Both the position numbers and the translations under genes were made by a program. Shown piece by piece: positions 48,541 to 61,485 of a stretch of 64,000 nt of DNA; positions within the stretch are counted from its first letter, which is position 1; each line of letters opens with the position of its first letter. Under the pieces are notes generated by a model that saw nothing but the letters and a program-made list of their open reading frames with translations, did no database searches and was not told the DNA's origin. Source of the stretch: Caprella mutica (Eukaryota > Arthropoda > Malacostraca > Amphipoda > Caprellidae); the NCBI GenBank assembly GCA_947561585.1, contig CANNZV010002531.1, positions 11,561 through 75,560 on the forward strand, given 5' to 3'.

Positions 48541-51500
48541 CTAATGTTTAATCTCCATAACGTGGCTAAACGATTGAAAACTCTGCAATTCCTGGAAATG
48601 ATACAGGTACAGGTAGGCCCTTAGTATGGTAAAGTTTAAAAGTACCTACCTACCAGATAGCAGATACCTACTGAGATACCTATTTTTCTAACCTCAGCTA
48701 TTAGATCTTTAGAGTAACTAGGTACCTGTAAATAGCTACCTAGTTATTTGTTGGCATTATCTACTGATGTATAGTTATCTATATATTTTCTCTCTGAAGT
48801 CTGAATCAACTTTCTTCAGCCAAAATATAATATGTATTAATTAAATTCAGTCTGTATTTGGTGCGCAAAATTCTACTGACTTTTTGAAAAAGCTGAAAAA
48901 ATCCACCATAAATTTCCAGTAATATACCTAGGAGATATTTGGGATATTGAAGTATTCTGAGACTATAATTCTCTACAAACAATTTTGAATTAATTTCTAT
49001 AGCTATTTACCCTTATAAATTAAACTCAGACTATTTTATTTATTTACTTAATTTTACTGTGAACAGAAATACAGAATAAAGATCTCTGTTAAGCGCAGAC
49101 TGGAAAATAATATAATAATAATCAGTCTGCAGAATATGGAACATTTTTCCAAGACTCTCTGCGGGAGTTTTTGACTGAATTCTAGAAATTGGAGATCTCT
49201 GCGGGAGATCTTGAATTAATTTAATTCCTATGTTACCATTAATTTAGCTGCGGGAGATTTTGAATTAATTCCTATGTTACCATTAATTTAGCTGCGGGAG
49301 ATTCTGAATCTGCTGCTGAGAGTCAGACAATAACTCTCTCTCAAATTAAAATCTCTGCGGGAGTAAAGACACATTCTGCAGACAGCAGACTGGGAAAATA
49401 TGGGCCAAGCCAGGCTGTACTGTTCGATATAAATATAATTAATATATTGATGGTAATTGGTAGGTAGGTATCTTGATTTTGCTGGGATAAATTTTAATCA
49501 GCTGTTCAGCCTCTTCTAACTAGACTTCTAAGCTATAAGCCCATGTTTCCAAGTGTGGCAGGAAAATCGTCAGTTGTAGTTCAGACTTTAGTGAAAAAAT
49601 GATTCAGCTCACCCATCACCACATATTATAAGATACTTTAAAAAGAAAAAATTGACTTCCTAAGTTTCCTATTTAGTTCCTAAGTTCCTAGGCTAGGGCC
49701 GCTAGTGAAGATTTTACACTTGAAAACAACACCTAATACCTAAGCTTCATGTGTATTCAGTATTTCTTGGGCTTATTTTATGTTATTTTAATTTACCGGT
49801 GTTTCAACTTATTTTAACCTCTGCTCTCCAAAGTTGCCAATATTATGGCAATATAGTTATAATAGTTTATGAAAATATCTCCCATAATCTACTAATGGGA
49901 AACTTTATTCAATAAATAAATGTTATTTTGATAAGAAATTTAATTTAATTATTTTAATATCAGGTAGCTGTATCTAATAAGTAAATCTTGGCTGACGCCT
50001 GATGACGACTTGAGTGACGTTACAGACTGTAGTCTGAAGGAACTAGTGTCGGTGAACTGTTCTCCGAGAAATCTTCAATTTTCGCATCTGTTCTTAGTAA
50101 AATGGAAAAATGCATGTGAATATAGGAGGAAATTAATGATTGTGCACACAGAAATTTTTTAAATCTTCACCTATTCTGCAGACTGGCCCGGGAACTCGGT
50201 TGACGTCACTCTAATTTTTGAAAACTCAAGTTTCCTTATTCCTGGAATGTGGATTATATAATATGAATTCATTATGATTGTTATCAGATTATACAATATG
50301 CTGCTCCTTTGTTACAGAGTATGTCAGTTAAAGCCAATAAATTGGCTTAGATTTCAAATGGTCAAAACTCTGATATATCTAAAATAATTGGCTTAAAATT
50401 TTGAATTAATTCCTATGTTCTCATGGTAATTTTGACTTGGAATCATCAAAATATGAGACAAATTGGCTCAGAATTTTTGTGAAATTTTAGCTCAAAAATT
50501 GGCTTACAATTTTCTAGCCTCTGAAACATGGTGCTGCTCTTTGGTTTAGTTGCCTAACTAGCAACTGTGATCTAAGATCTTTCATCCAAGTGATCAAATC
50601 CAATGAGTTACAAGTACCTACTGACCTGGCGGCTACTTGAGTGCCGCTTGGTGAACATTTTGAAATTTGTGATATACCTGTAACCTAGGTATCTTTTATA
50701 AATTTAAGAAACAACCTGAAATGTCTTTAAAATTGGGGGCCAATTATTGAATAGGTCAATGAAAAGATTTAATTAATTCTCTTGTTGCTATGTTTCCAAC
50801 TTTCCAGTCAGCAGAGTATGGGACATTTTCTGTGCATACAATCCTCCTTAATTTTTTCCTATATTTTCATGTATTTTACTGAGAACTGAAGGCAAAATAG
50901 AGAATTTTTTGGAGAACACTTTACCAGTTCCTACAGTCTGGCTATGTTTATTTGTCAAGTTTTAGAGTGTGAACATTGTTTGATTTACTTACAAATGATT
51001 AAACTTCACATTTACATAGTATTATGATAGTTGATCAGCTTTAGTTAAAATCCCTAATAATTTCACATACTGCTAACTTGAGAGCTATTTTCTTCATTAT
51101 TTTCTATTATATGTTCATCTAAAGCTATTGGTTATACTTGTTTCTGGAAATATATTAGCTAATAGCCTAATATTTCACAGTTGTTATATTTTATACCTCT
51201 TTTTACAGGACTAGCTGCATCCCCTAATAAAAAATGGAATAACTAGCTACATGCACAAAACTATTTATTATTTCAGTTCCAATTTTTATATACTTAATAA
51301 CTTTTATCAACAAAAATTGTCTTAGAGATTTTTACTCTATTTTTGCTTTTTTTCAGGAACACCTTATTACAAGAAATCTGATGTCACTTTATTTGTGGTT
51401 GGAAGCAAAATATAAATTCAATCTTAGAATTGAACCAGAAGCTCCATTCTCTCAGTCTACCTTCATTGCAACCTGAAACTTGTGCCAAGACCCTCTGGAG

Positions 51501-52220
51501 CATTTATTTGGCAAAATCTGTCGGTAGACTCAGTATACTGATGCTATAAGCTTCATGAGCAACTATTCAAAGATTTATAGTGCTTTATAGATTAGAAGAT
51601 GTAAGTATTTTCAGAAAAGTCATTGAGTTTTTAAGTAATCAACTATGTTAATTTAGACATCAGTAATGTTTTGCTATTCAATTCAAATCATTTTGATAAA
51701 AAACAGAGTAGTATTTTTATAGTAATTCCAATAGTCTCAATATAAGAAATGTGGAAATAAATGATCTTATAAATACTTGGGATAATATGATTCCATTTTT
51801 ATTATCAGTCTCTAGCTATTTAACCTTGAAATGAAAATAGAAATGAGAACTCTAAACTTTGGGTATCAAATTATTAGTATTCATTTTTTAATTACTTTCA
51901 GGATGTAGCTACCATCTGAACCTGTGCTTGAATTTCAAGATTCTGAAGTAGCTACAGGCTGCACTTCTCTATTTGGGAACCCCTGCATCCCCTCTTGGAG
52001 GAATCTTTAAATCTGTGGAGGCTGAAACTGCAACCACAAATTCTCTGGACACATTGCCTATAAAATATACAAATTTCACAATTCTCAAACTAAAGAATAA
52101 CACTAAAAATGTTCTACCTGTAGTAGTATTTTCGTCGCCCAAGCTTCTAAAATTCATTTTATTTTTATTTTTTGAAGAATACAAACAAAATGCAGATTGC
52201 TCTTAGGGATTAAAATATTG
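48440..52220 (+). other. Candidate spliced transcript with a 60-codon frame
   Basis: Inferred exons: about 48440-48606 (donor gtacag; alternative end 48612 with gtaggc), 51357-51600 (acceptor tttttttcag, donor gtaagt) and 51902-52220 (acceptor actttcag, donor gtaagc). Joining exons 1 and 2 keeps a frame open from ATG 48544 to TGA 51474, 60 codons beginning MFNLHNVAKRLKTLQF. I recognise no family. The stop lies well upstream of the last junction, so a long non-coding RNA is also possible. The intron at 48607-51356 contains several ctgcgggag motifs (49160-49370) and nothing else recognisable. Confidence 0.33.
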
Positions 52221-52409
52221 GTAAGCATCATTCATTTCACTGCTAACTGAAATGAAAGAATTTTTTTGTACTTCATTGACAACTATGGTCATTTGAAAGG
52301 AATTGGTGAAATAATTTATAATCTTATTAGAAATTACAGCTTCCTTCCATCTATCTTCTGCTCTGAGGAAGTAACTGACTTCTTTGTTCGTCTTTTTATT
52401 AGCTAAATG

Positions 52410-52745
52410 TAGGGCTGAGGAGTCGATACATAAAATGTTCGACTCAGACTCCTTTAATTTGAATTTATCGACTCCGACTCCAGTTTAAAAAATTTCACTG
52501 ACTCCTCGACTCTGACTGCAACAACCGTTTTATAGTAATTTTATTAGTTCTATTGAATTATTTTTAGTGTTTAGTCTATAAATATTGATTTATTTTATAG
52601 CTATGAGCAGTTATCAGTTCCTATGAGATATTTAACATGATGAACAACAAATGAAATGAATCTAAATTTTTGTGACTTAAATCTATAGCTTGGAGTCGGA
52701 CTCGGTACAAATTTTCGACTCCTGACTCTGACTCCATAGCCCTGA
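52410..52745. mobile_element. hAT-like MITE, 336 bp
   Basis: The ends tagggctgaggagtcg and the complement of ctccatagccctga are inverted. The interior repeats gactc(c/a)gactc phrases. The 7-bp sequence ctaaatg flanks both sides (52403-52409 and 52746-52752). The agggctgtggagtc-type terminus is one I know from widespread hAT-like MITEs; a classical hAT duplication is 8 bp, so the exact boundary may be one base off. Confidence 0.75.
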
Positions 52746-52752
52746 CTAAATG

Positions 52753-53729
52753 CCGAAATTTCAATTGCATTAAACATTGGAATTCAGTGTTATTTGGTGG
52801 ATTTCTAGATTCAGATTGTAAAAAATTGATTAAATGTCTACTTATTCACCGCTATGAACAGTGGAAGGTTGATATTATTGCCTTTTCTCCTCATCTCTGT
52901 GAATATATAGATAGTAGTTATTTCTCCATTTCAAATTTAAGTGAAAGAAAATATAGTAATGAAGAATTTGGGTAGGGCAAGCTTTGGAATTATATTGTTT
53001 TCTATGTGCCCAGTTAATCTTTAGTTTGTTATATTATATTCTCAACAATCGTACCATTATTCCCCTTGTTTCGAAATATAAGTGGATTCCTCACTTTCAC
53101 TCCATCATTTAAAGTTTTGAATTTCTGTTTTTTATTCTTATAAACACTAATTAAATAACTGCTACTGTTTGAATTGTTGTCAAATGCTGAAACTGAATCT
53201 GTGATCAATTTCTTATTTTTTTCAAATGGGTAGTTGCTCTCAACAATAAATAATTTTACTTTCTCAATATTATTATCCTTTCATAGTGGGATCCTTTCTT
53301 TAAGTTGTCAGAGTACCACAGCGAGCTGGTTTGTATAAATGCATAAAGTGGTTAAACATTTTTTTTTCCTTTTTATAATAAATCTCTAATAATGATGTTT
53401 TCAAAGGAAGCCAAAATATGCTCTGTTCATTTTGATGTAGCAACGTACAATTTGTTTTATTATATACATTCCTAAAGGCAAATTTAGTTAAACCTAATCC
53501 GATTTAGTCACTAATGTGCTAAAATGGCCGGATATTAGCCCATGATATTTATGGGTAGAATGGTTGTCGCATATCGTTAGATAATCTAATTCGATGAATT
53601 TTTAGGGTTTAATTTATTCACGAGTATCTATACTTACGTCAACATGATTCAACTTCATATTAATAACCAAAAAAACCGAGCTTCCGTTCAATCTATCGTT
53701 TTTTTTAATTCCGTGAATTAGGAACTCTC
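52753..53729. other. No clear gene
   Basis: An open frame at 52787-52975 (DCKKLIKCLLIHRYEQW) directly follows the hAT-like insertion and has protein-like composition. I find no homology by eye and no splice signals that decide it. Confidence 0.3.
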
Positions 53730-53835
53730 AGATATATAGCTGTGACGTCACTGTCCTCACTTGATTTTGTACTATTATGTACCCGTTGATGTGTCCCTAC
53801 TAGGGGTATTCTATATACTGTGGGGTGCACGCATG
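53730..53835 (-). repeat. Inverted counterpart of 48290-48385
   Basis: The reverse complement shares gtgcaccccacagtatatag, tagtagggacac and gtgacgtca in the same order and similar spacing with the promoter-like region at 48290-48385. Confidence 0.6.
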
Positions 53836-53990
53836 TATCTCGTGCTCCACCAAACGCTTATTTAAGTCATTAACATTGCATCTGTTGCCTAAATATTCAT
53901 CAATTAATCTTCTTACATCAGTTAAATGTCCATAGATGAGAAAATTATTGAGCAAAATGATCAGATACCTAAAGTATTTTGAAGAATAAT

Positions 53991-54150
53991 GTGTAAGTTA
54001 ACATCAGCTGTTGTGATAACGAGAATCGTTACTCAACTTACTCAGTCAGGTCTGAGAGCGACGCACACACGTATACTCTCCCTCGTTTCTAAATCTACAC
54101 TAGAAGCTTCACGATTGTAACGGCTTCCATGAGCTATGTTAGCCGCCTGA
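53991..54150 (+). repeat. Dispersed repeat, inverted partner of 61334-61485
   Basis: It runs gtgtaagttaacatcagctg through tctccctcgtttctaaatct to gttagccgcctga. It matches the reverse complement of 61334-61485, and past the insertion there the sequence at 60642-60655, with only scattered differences. Confidence 0.85.
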
Positions 54151-54590
54151 TCAGCTTAAATTGTTCCAGATTGCCAATGCCACAGTATGAAGATTAAGTT
54201 AGTATCCCAATTTAAATTGCAAAAATTCACAAATTGAACCAACCAATAGTGTTGCAGATGAGATTGCGGAACGTGACGTCAATGGCATCTTGAACGTGAT
54301 TGGTTCAAAATCTGTGACACTGCAGAGTGGAGACCCGCCAAACCTGCAGAAAGCACATCAAAACAAAACAGAACATGTATCAAACTCGTTATTGTTTAAA
54401 AGATGCATTTTTAGTCGTAAATTGAACGTACTTTTTAATATGTCTTTATATGTATGTAAGTGCTATATCTAATTATAAACTTGGTGAGAATCGGATTTCT
54501 TCACATTTTTACAACATTCATATTATGGCCAAACGCTGGAGCGTGGGGCAGCATCGACAACCCATGGGTAAAGGTTTCTAATCCTAAAGT
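54151..54590. other. No clear gene
   Basis: The short frame at 54290-54472 has no recognisable domain. The region is ordinary AT-rich sequence. Confidence 0.3.
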
Positions 54591-54599
54591 TAAATTAGG

Positions 54600-55124
54600 A
54601 TATTTAAATTTTCTTACTATAATAACATATGTATAGACACTAAAATCACAAATATTAGGAAAGAAACAACCGAGTTATGGTAATTTTAGCTTTATTTCAA
54701 TATTTTGGCTGCCATCTTGAAAATAATCACTATCCGGAAGTTGCAGTTCTTAAGATTTTTAATACGAGATAATAGACATCTAGTACTGCCCTAATCAGTT
54801 GAAAAACCTTTTGTTGCAACTTTTTGGGGGTCAAACCATATATGCCCCTACCTATAAATGATAATGTTTAGAAATGAAAACACGCTATTCAATAGTTAGT
54901 TGCATAATGATTCATGAGGGTTGAGTAAAATGTGATGACGAAATATCTATTATTCTTAATTTAGATATCTATATCCTAAATTTGATAAATGCTCAAAATC
55001 GTTGATATCAAATAAAACTTGAGAATATAGTCTTTTATGTGATTTTTGTTTACTCTTTCTACACCAATTACTTTTTGAGTTGTAAGCATTTACTTTCGAC
55101 CAGTTTTTTATTGGTCATCCGGTA
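54600..55124 (-). mobile_element. Deleted derivative of the mariner-type relic
   Basis: It ends ttggtcatccggta at 55124, the inverse of the terminus at 41092, and follows that relic's first 140 bp and later segment (gttgcaacaaaaggtttttc) but lacks the intervening ~370 bp where the transposase fragment sits. Confidence 0.6.
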
Positions 55125-57203
55125 CTATATAGAAATAACTATTGGTAATAGAAATGTATATTCCATCCCTCTATTCGTAGTTCCTGAAGGAATTACCTCC
55201 TCTGTAAAGATCATTTTCTTCTTGTTTTTAATGGAAAAGTAACGGCTGAAGTAATCATTAAAAATAATCACAAAGGCTTTGTGTAATCTTTTATGACGAA
55301 CATTATTACCAGTTTCTTCTTTTATCTTATCTTCATACTTTGGTTATCAGTGAGAGGAATTAGGAACTGAAGTGAAGAAAAATAGATATTGTGAGGGATT
55401 TAAATCATTGTTTTAGGTAGTTTAAATAAAATCTACTGTCAGAGGTGAATTCGATACACGATTTACTATCGTTGTCTTGTTTTAGTAAATTATTGACATT
55501 TTTGTAAGGTATCTTGAGAAAATATGTTTGGGGATATAATTTCATGATAAATGACTGTTGTACTACTCATCAAATAATTTTTTTTATCTTTTAAATATTC
55601 GGAATATTTTAATCATTAAAGTCATGAGCATCTTTGAACATATTCTTTTCTTAATTATATGGTGATGAAATTATAAAGAACTGATCTCAACCGTTTGTGA
55701 GCCGTTTGTATAAACTGCGTGAGAGAATCTCCACGAAAACTTGATGTAAAGACATTAAACTAGGTAGGACAGAACATCTAAATTCAGACAAAAATGAGAG
55801 GAGGAATTTAGAGTCTCAGACAACAAACAATGAATTTTAATGAAGTCTGCAAACACTTCGCAGTGAGAAACAATAACTTACGCTGAAGGTATTTATAGTA
55901 ATGGAAAGAGAATGGGAAAGCAATAAGAAAATTAATAATAATCGTAATACGATATGTATGAAAGGGAAGTAATAACAATCTAAACACAATTTCCACCATA
56001 TTGAATATTTAAGTATGATGAATTTGCAAAGATAGGAATAGAGTTGGTGAAAATGTAAAGATGAATTATTTATTTGTATTTACGGCCTCAATATAACTAA
56101 ATATGATACTAAGTAACTTCTGTGATACACATTATATCTCTTTAATATGATTGATATCTTATATTTAAATAAAGATCCACCTTTAACAACAACAGAACAT
56201 GTTTTACCAAAGCCGTTAGTCGGTGTCACAGTTCTTGCCCTGAGGAATATGATTGATGAAGGGAGTAGCTGTGATACCAAACAGAGAAAACCTACCAACG
56301 TTACAATTTCCGTTATTGCTCCACGCTCTGCCATACCACCAGATTAAAGATACGAATAAAAGAGCGATGATGGATGGAGTTGCTTTAGCTGCACTAAAAG
56401 TGTATGTAAAGTTAGGCAATTAAGCAGAGCATAGCAATATTGTATTGCAAATAATTTATGCAGTTAAAATGTCTTAATAAAAGAACAATAATGGAGTATG
56501 TTTTGGTTCACTACAAATGAATTCTTTTGTAAAAAAAATTGATAGTATATTTTATAGAGAAATTTTAAAGCTGTAACAACACCAAATTAGATATAACAGT
56601 TTTCTAATTTCACATTTACCATACCAATACTATATGCGATATCAAATTTGCAAGAATTGAGAATAATTAGAATACTATAATTTATAATATATGCATTACT
56701 CGGTGGTTTTTCTCTCATGATATATCATTACATTGTTTTTTTTTAAATTACAAAGAACATCACTTATGAAATATCGATGATTATCCCCTTTGCTGGCCAG
56801 TGTTTCAGATTATTTTAGTTTCCTGCAGTACTTCCTTTTACACATTTTTCTTTTCTCGTTGGGAGAGAAAAATAGGAGAGACATTAAATCTTCCTCTTGA
56901 ATTCAAGAATTCATTTATAACTTTTACTTGGTAATAATTTATAGTTTATTCTAATGTGATAGTTTAAAATTTACACAAGTAGACCTTTTTTACATAAATA
57001 GGGAAATTTTAGAAGAAAAATAGTGAATAACTGAAGTTGATTTTTGTCCTATACAAAATTCTTCACAGAATTCAAGACAAATACAATCAATATTTACCAT
57101 AATCGACAATAAAGACGAGTTTTGATATTCAAAGTTTGATGTAGGTATAATTGGCCAAATAGCAAGATTGATTTTCGTCTAAGACATTTTGTTTACCCAT
57201 AAT
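55125..57203. other. Mostly unannotated; dispersed repeat at 55690-55870
   Basis: 55690-55870 is the inverted partner of 37640-37880. Overlapping minus frames at 56080-56419 encode hydrophobic stretches (IIALLFVSLIWWYG; EIVTLVGFLCLVSQLL) that could be a single membrane exon read in two frames, but no family or splice context supports a gene. Confidence 0.35.
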
Positions 57204-57210
57204 ATGATAA

Positions 57211-58476
57211 TAGAGCCCGTATTTCTATGCTCTAACAGAATAACAGCATAGAAAGCTATTAAAGCATATATGATCTGTGCTTTATAGGCATTAATCTATT
57301 TTGCATACAAAGCATATAAAATTCTATTTAAGGATATTTTTGTCTATGCTACAACATGCAAAACTTTATTTAAGAGATATTAAAGTTTATGCTACAGTTG
57401 CTCCATTTTCTATTTACAGTTTTTTTTTGTTGTTGTAATATTTTAGCAAGTCATTTAGTTCCAAGTCGTCGTAGTCTTAACAACTCATTAATTAATAATA
57501 CCCAAAGTTAAGCGGACTGATGACGTCATGATACGAAATTTAGTTGATGAATTTTGGTGTTTTGCGTTGTTTTGAAATGCAAGCCATGCAATGTGAAACT
57601 GAGTTGCTACAAGAAATCAAATGCTGTATCACAGTTTAAAACAGTTAAACATAGGTGTAAGATTGTAAATTTTGTAGATTTGAATGAGGATGATGCCAAC
57701 ATGATACCAACCATATTGTAGCAAATAATCCTGGATTGCAACTCATAGAATAAATACGAAGCATTATCGCTGGAGTGAAAGAGGTGCAAATTGAAAGGAA
57801 TATAACACAAAATGCAATATATTTTGAATACACCCCCGTTGACATCAGTTGCAATGAAGTAGAAAGATGCTTTTCGAAACTTAAAATTGTTTATTGCTGA
57901 ATTATTTATATTCTAAATATAGCTGCTATTCTTTTTATCTAGCTAGATGAATAAATAATTAAATCTCATTATTTACCATATATCGTTATACATATAGAGA
58001 TTTATTTTTCTTGTTCGGATATTGTGTTAGATATTAATGACACTTTAGCTATCTCTTAGTACATAGAACTGAGAAATTATCGTTTATGGTTATTTGTTGC
58101 TATATTATTTAATTGTCATATATTAATAAAAATGCGATGCACAAAATGTGGTTCGATTTCCAATTCCCTTTTTAATAATTACAAAAAATGTACTTCGATA
58201 ATTTTAAATTTTAAACGGGAAACATTATTCAACATCATATACCTACAACCTCAAAATTAAAGAAAAGTATACTTAATCAAGTCAACCATTTGACTCATAC
58301 GGCATGTTTTTAATGTTTTTGAATAAAGAAAACGTTATTTGAGGTATAAATAGTCAATTTATAACGGCATATTTAGAATAGAGTTTGGGCTATAAAGCAT
58401 ATTTTTAAAAGCATATCTGGCATAGTTTTTAGTGCTATTCCGCCTAGATTGAAAGGGCATAGAAATCCGGGCTCTA
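57211..58476. mobile_element. hAT-like element, 1,266 bp, decayed
   Basis: Symmetric termini tagagcccgtatttctatgc and its near inverse (…gcatagaaatccgggctcta) are flanked by atgataa on both sides (57204-57210 and 58477-58483). Inside, around 57790-57890, plus-strand pieces such as NEVERCFSKLK in changing frames resemble the VERSFSxYK motif of the hAT dimerisation region. No continuous transposase remains. Confidence 0.72.
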
Positions 58477-58483
58477 ATGATAA

Positions 58484-59670
58484 TAAAAGAATGTTTATTT
58501 ATCAAATAAGGTTTAGCAATTAATTATTAAAATAGAAGTGAGTTATTTATTAATTGACCATATTTGATCGCATTACAGATTGCGTTCCAGATAATCACCG
58601 ATAATTAAAATAATGTGATTATTTTGCTTCACCTTTATTATTTTACAGATCAATCACACAATATCCAGATAATAGCCGATTTATTCTTCATAATTGTTCT
58701 CATTATGTACGACTGAAACTGAATCCTAGTTATATCTTTCCTTGAACTTTAACAATATATTTCGTTTCGAATTCCCTCACTCTTCACAATATGTCAATAA
58801 TCATTATAGAATGAGGGAACATCCATTCTCTTGTTTTATAGAGCAGAATTTAAGATCAGCGCTTTCCCGTGTTACATTGAGATTAAAAACGTTATTTTTA
58901 GTATTATTTGGATTTGTGATATTTGAAATTAGTTATACCATTATGCTTTTTTTGAAGTAAAATGAACTTTACTTGAATGAAAAAAGTTAGACAACTATGA
59001 TATTATGATTTATAAATTTATAATTACGAACAAGATGATTAACGTAAACCAAAATTCACGATTTCTGAGTTTTGCCACTCACTGAAATTTATGATCGATA
59101 TTTCAAATAAAAAAATCAAGTACGAAATTGATAACAAAGTTTTTTTTCGACAGGTCTAATCTGTACCCCTCCCTCCCCTGAATTGAATTTATTATCATTA
59201 GTTTCTACAGACGCCAACAAATTGGAACTTTGAAGTTCAGCAGTTAGGAACAAATTAAAACTATTCGCCACTGGAGACACCTACCGGCAGATTATTATCA
59301 GGAAGATAATCCGAACTTTTGTCAGATAATCTGTCTGAAAGCCATGTTAGGAAGAGATTTCAAAATGATTTTATTGATTATTATATTTACTACAAAATTG
59401 AAGAGTTATCGATGAATTTATTGGTTATATAGGATAGTGAATATATGTAATAGAACCAATTTGAAATAGTAGTAGAAAGATTTATCTATATATGATTTAC
59501 AATTAGGATTTGTTGCATACAAATTTTGTATTGTATAATTCAAGTAATAGTTGGATATAAAAATAGAAGCGAAATAATTTAACGGAAATATGACACCAAA
59601 ATCTTGAATTAGAATTCTATTAAATTTTCCTCTGAAATCCCAGGGAAAATTTCCTGGTTGATTTTTGAAG
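58484..59670. other. Unannotated AT-rich stretch
   Basis: No gene or clear repeat. The frame at 58742-58960 has a hydrophobic end but no recognisable domain. Confidence 0.35.
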
Positions 59671-59679
59671 ATTGGATTT

Positions 59680-59805
59680 TGTTCAGTGGAATTTTCCTCA
59701 TTTCAACTTTCCGCAGTAGTATCTTCCCAGTGGAAATTTCCTCAGTGGAACTTTTTGCAGTGGAATCTTCCCAGTGGAACTTTCCTCAGTGGAATCTTCC
59801 GCGCA
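59680..59805. repeat. ~15-bp minisatellite (cagtggaatcttccc)
   Basis: About eight imperfect units alternating cagtggaa(a/c)tttcctc and cagtggaatcttcc(c/g). Confidence 0.8.
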
Positions 59806-60641
59806 CCGTCCAATACATAAATAAAATAATGACTTACTTAAACTTCTTTTAGTAAAAAGCCTAATTAAACATAACTTATAAATATCCCTTACACCAATAG
59901 ATTTTAATTTTACCATTATCGAATTCATAGCACTCAACTTTTATTATATATTTATACTTGCTTATTACGGTAGCATATCTACGGGTTCTGTAATTACATA
60001 GAATTAAAAAATATATTCTTTTAGTGATATTTTTAGCTAATGCAAGGCTCAGGCAGTACAATAATTATCAATCGGTAATCACCTACCTACATGAATATAA
60101 TTTTGTGAATAAATAGAATAATAAAGTGAACATGTTTGCCGAATTGATTTGATTGAGGCTTTTACGTCAACTAATTAATATTAAAAAGATTAGAAATAAA
60201 CCGGATAAAAAATATGACTATTAATTGTTTTCCAAACTATGACGTGAACATAACTTCCCTTTTTATTTGGATTTAGTCGTAGATATATGCGAAAATATTT
60301 GAAGAACTCGTCGTTTTATCTGTTAATATTTATGTTAGTTTTCTGTGTATGTTTCTCATTATATCAGTTTATTTATGGAGTTAATTTAATATATAGTGTG
60401 AATTTTAATCTATTATATTAACCCCTTTCTCAAACCAATTTCATCTGAATAATGTTGACAAATATACATTTCTCCTAATATAAATATTCATTTACATATA
60501 TTCAATTATTATTAATAGTGCTAGGTGCAGGGATAATAACACAGTTGATAATAACTTCACAATTTATTATAACTGTCGAACAAGCGAGTTGCCGCGTGTA
60601 AGAGTGACACAACCTCACTCGAACACCTACTGGACAAGACT
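59806..60641. other. Unannotated AT-rich stretch
   Basis: No gene or clear repeat is visible. Confidence 0.4.
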
Positions 60642-60655
60642 GGCCAGGCGGCTAA

Positions 60656-61333
60656 AGCCCCGTCCAGACGGTCAAATTTTTTTAGAGAAGTGACAAACTT
60701 AATGACAAACTAAATGACAAACTTATCGTCAGTTTTCAAGGAGTGTCTACACGGTCAAATTTTCTCGCCAAAAGTTTGAGGTTCACTGGCGTCAGTTTCG
60801 TCAAAATTAATGTTATATATCGTGAAAAAAAAAGATATAACTTGGTATGTATATTTTTTAAATTTAGAACAGTAAGAAACCAGAAAAAATAATTTGTTTT
60901 TAATGACAAAATATCGTCTTGAAAAGGATAGTCAAAAATAGATCATAGAAAACGATTCACAACGTAGGTAGCCTACCTATAACTTAGATCTAATACATTC
61001 TAATACAACCAAGTATTAAAGAGTCTGTCGTCAGCCATTGTAACTAGATAGGTACTAAGTTTGAAAAAAATGAGGTTTTTGTAGGTGTACCTAGCTGTAA
61101 TAAACTAAAATGACGCGCAAATAAAAAAATATTATTGCCGGAAAGTTAGTTTGTACTTCAAACTTTATCGTCAGCAAATAGTTTGACAAACTTTTTTGAT
61201 GACGATATCCAACATGTTGGAATAAAAAACTGATGAAAAGTTTGACGGTTTGCTGACGCTAGGAAGTTATCGTCAGTTAGTTTGTCATTAAGTTTGTCAC
61301 TTCTCTGAAAAATTTGGCCGTCTGGACGGGGCT
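60656..61333. mobile_element. PIF/Harbinger-like MITE, 678 bp
   Basis: Inverted ends agccccgtccagacgg(t/c)caaat extend for more than 60 bp and are flanked by TAA on both sides (60653-60655, 61334-61336). It inserted into a copy of the repeat also found at 53991-54150, whose uninterrupted order confirms the insertion point. A 3-bp TWA duplication is typical of PIF/Harbinger. Confidence 0.8.
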
Positions 61334-61336
61334 TAA

Positions 61337-61485
61337 CCTAGCCGTTCCGAGCCGTTACAATCGTGTTAGCTTCTAGTGTAGATTTAGAAACGAGGGAGAG
61401 TACACGTGTGTGCGTCTCTCTCAGACCTGACTGAGTAAGTTGAGTAACGATTCTCGTTAGCACAACAGCTGATGTTAACTTACAC
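61337..61485 (-). repeat. Dispersed repeat, inverted partner of 53991-54150
   Basis: The reverse complement gives gtgtaagttaacatcagctg at 61485 and follows the 54-kb copy. The copy continues beyond the MITE at 60642-60655. Confidence 0.85.

Noticed and set aside
56080..56419. Overlapping hydrophobic minus frames as a membrane-protein exon
   Set aside because: Two frames share the sequence, neither has a recognisable family or consistent splice borders.
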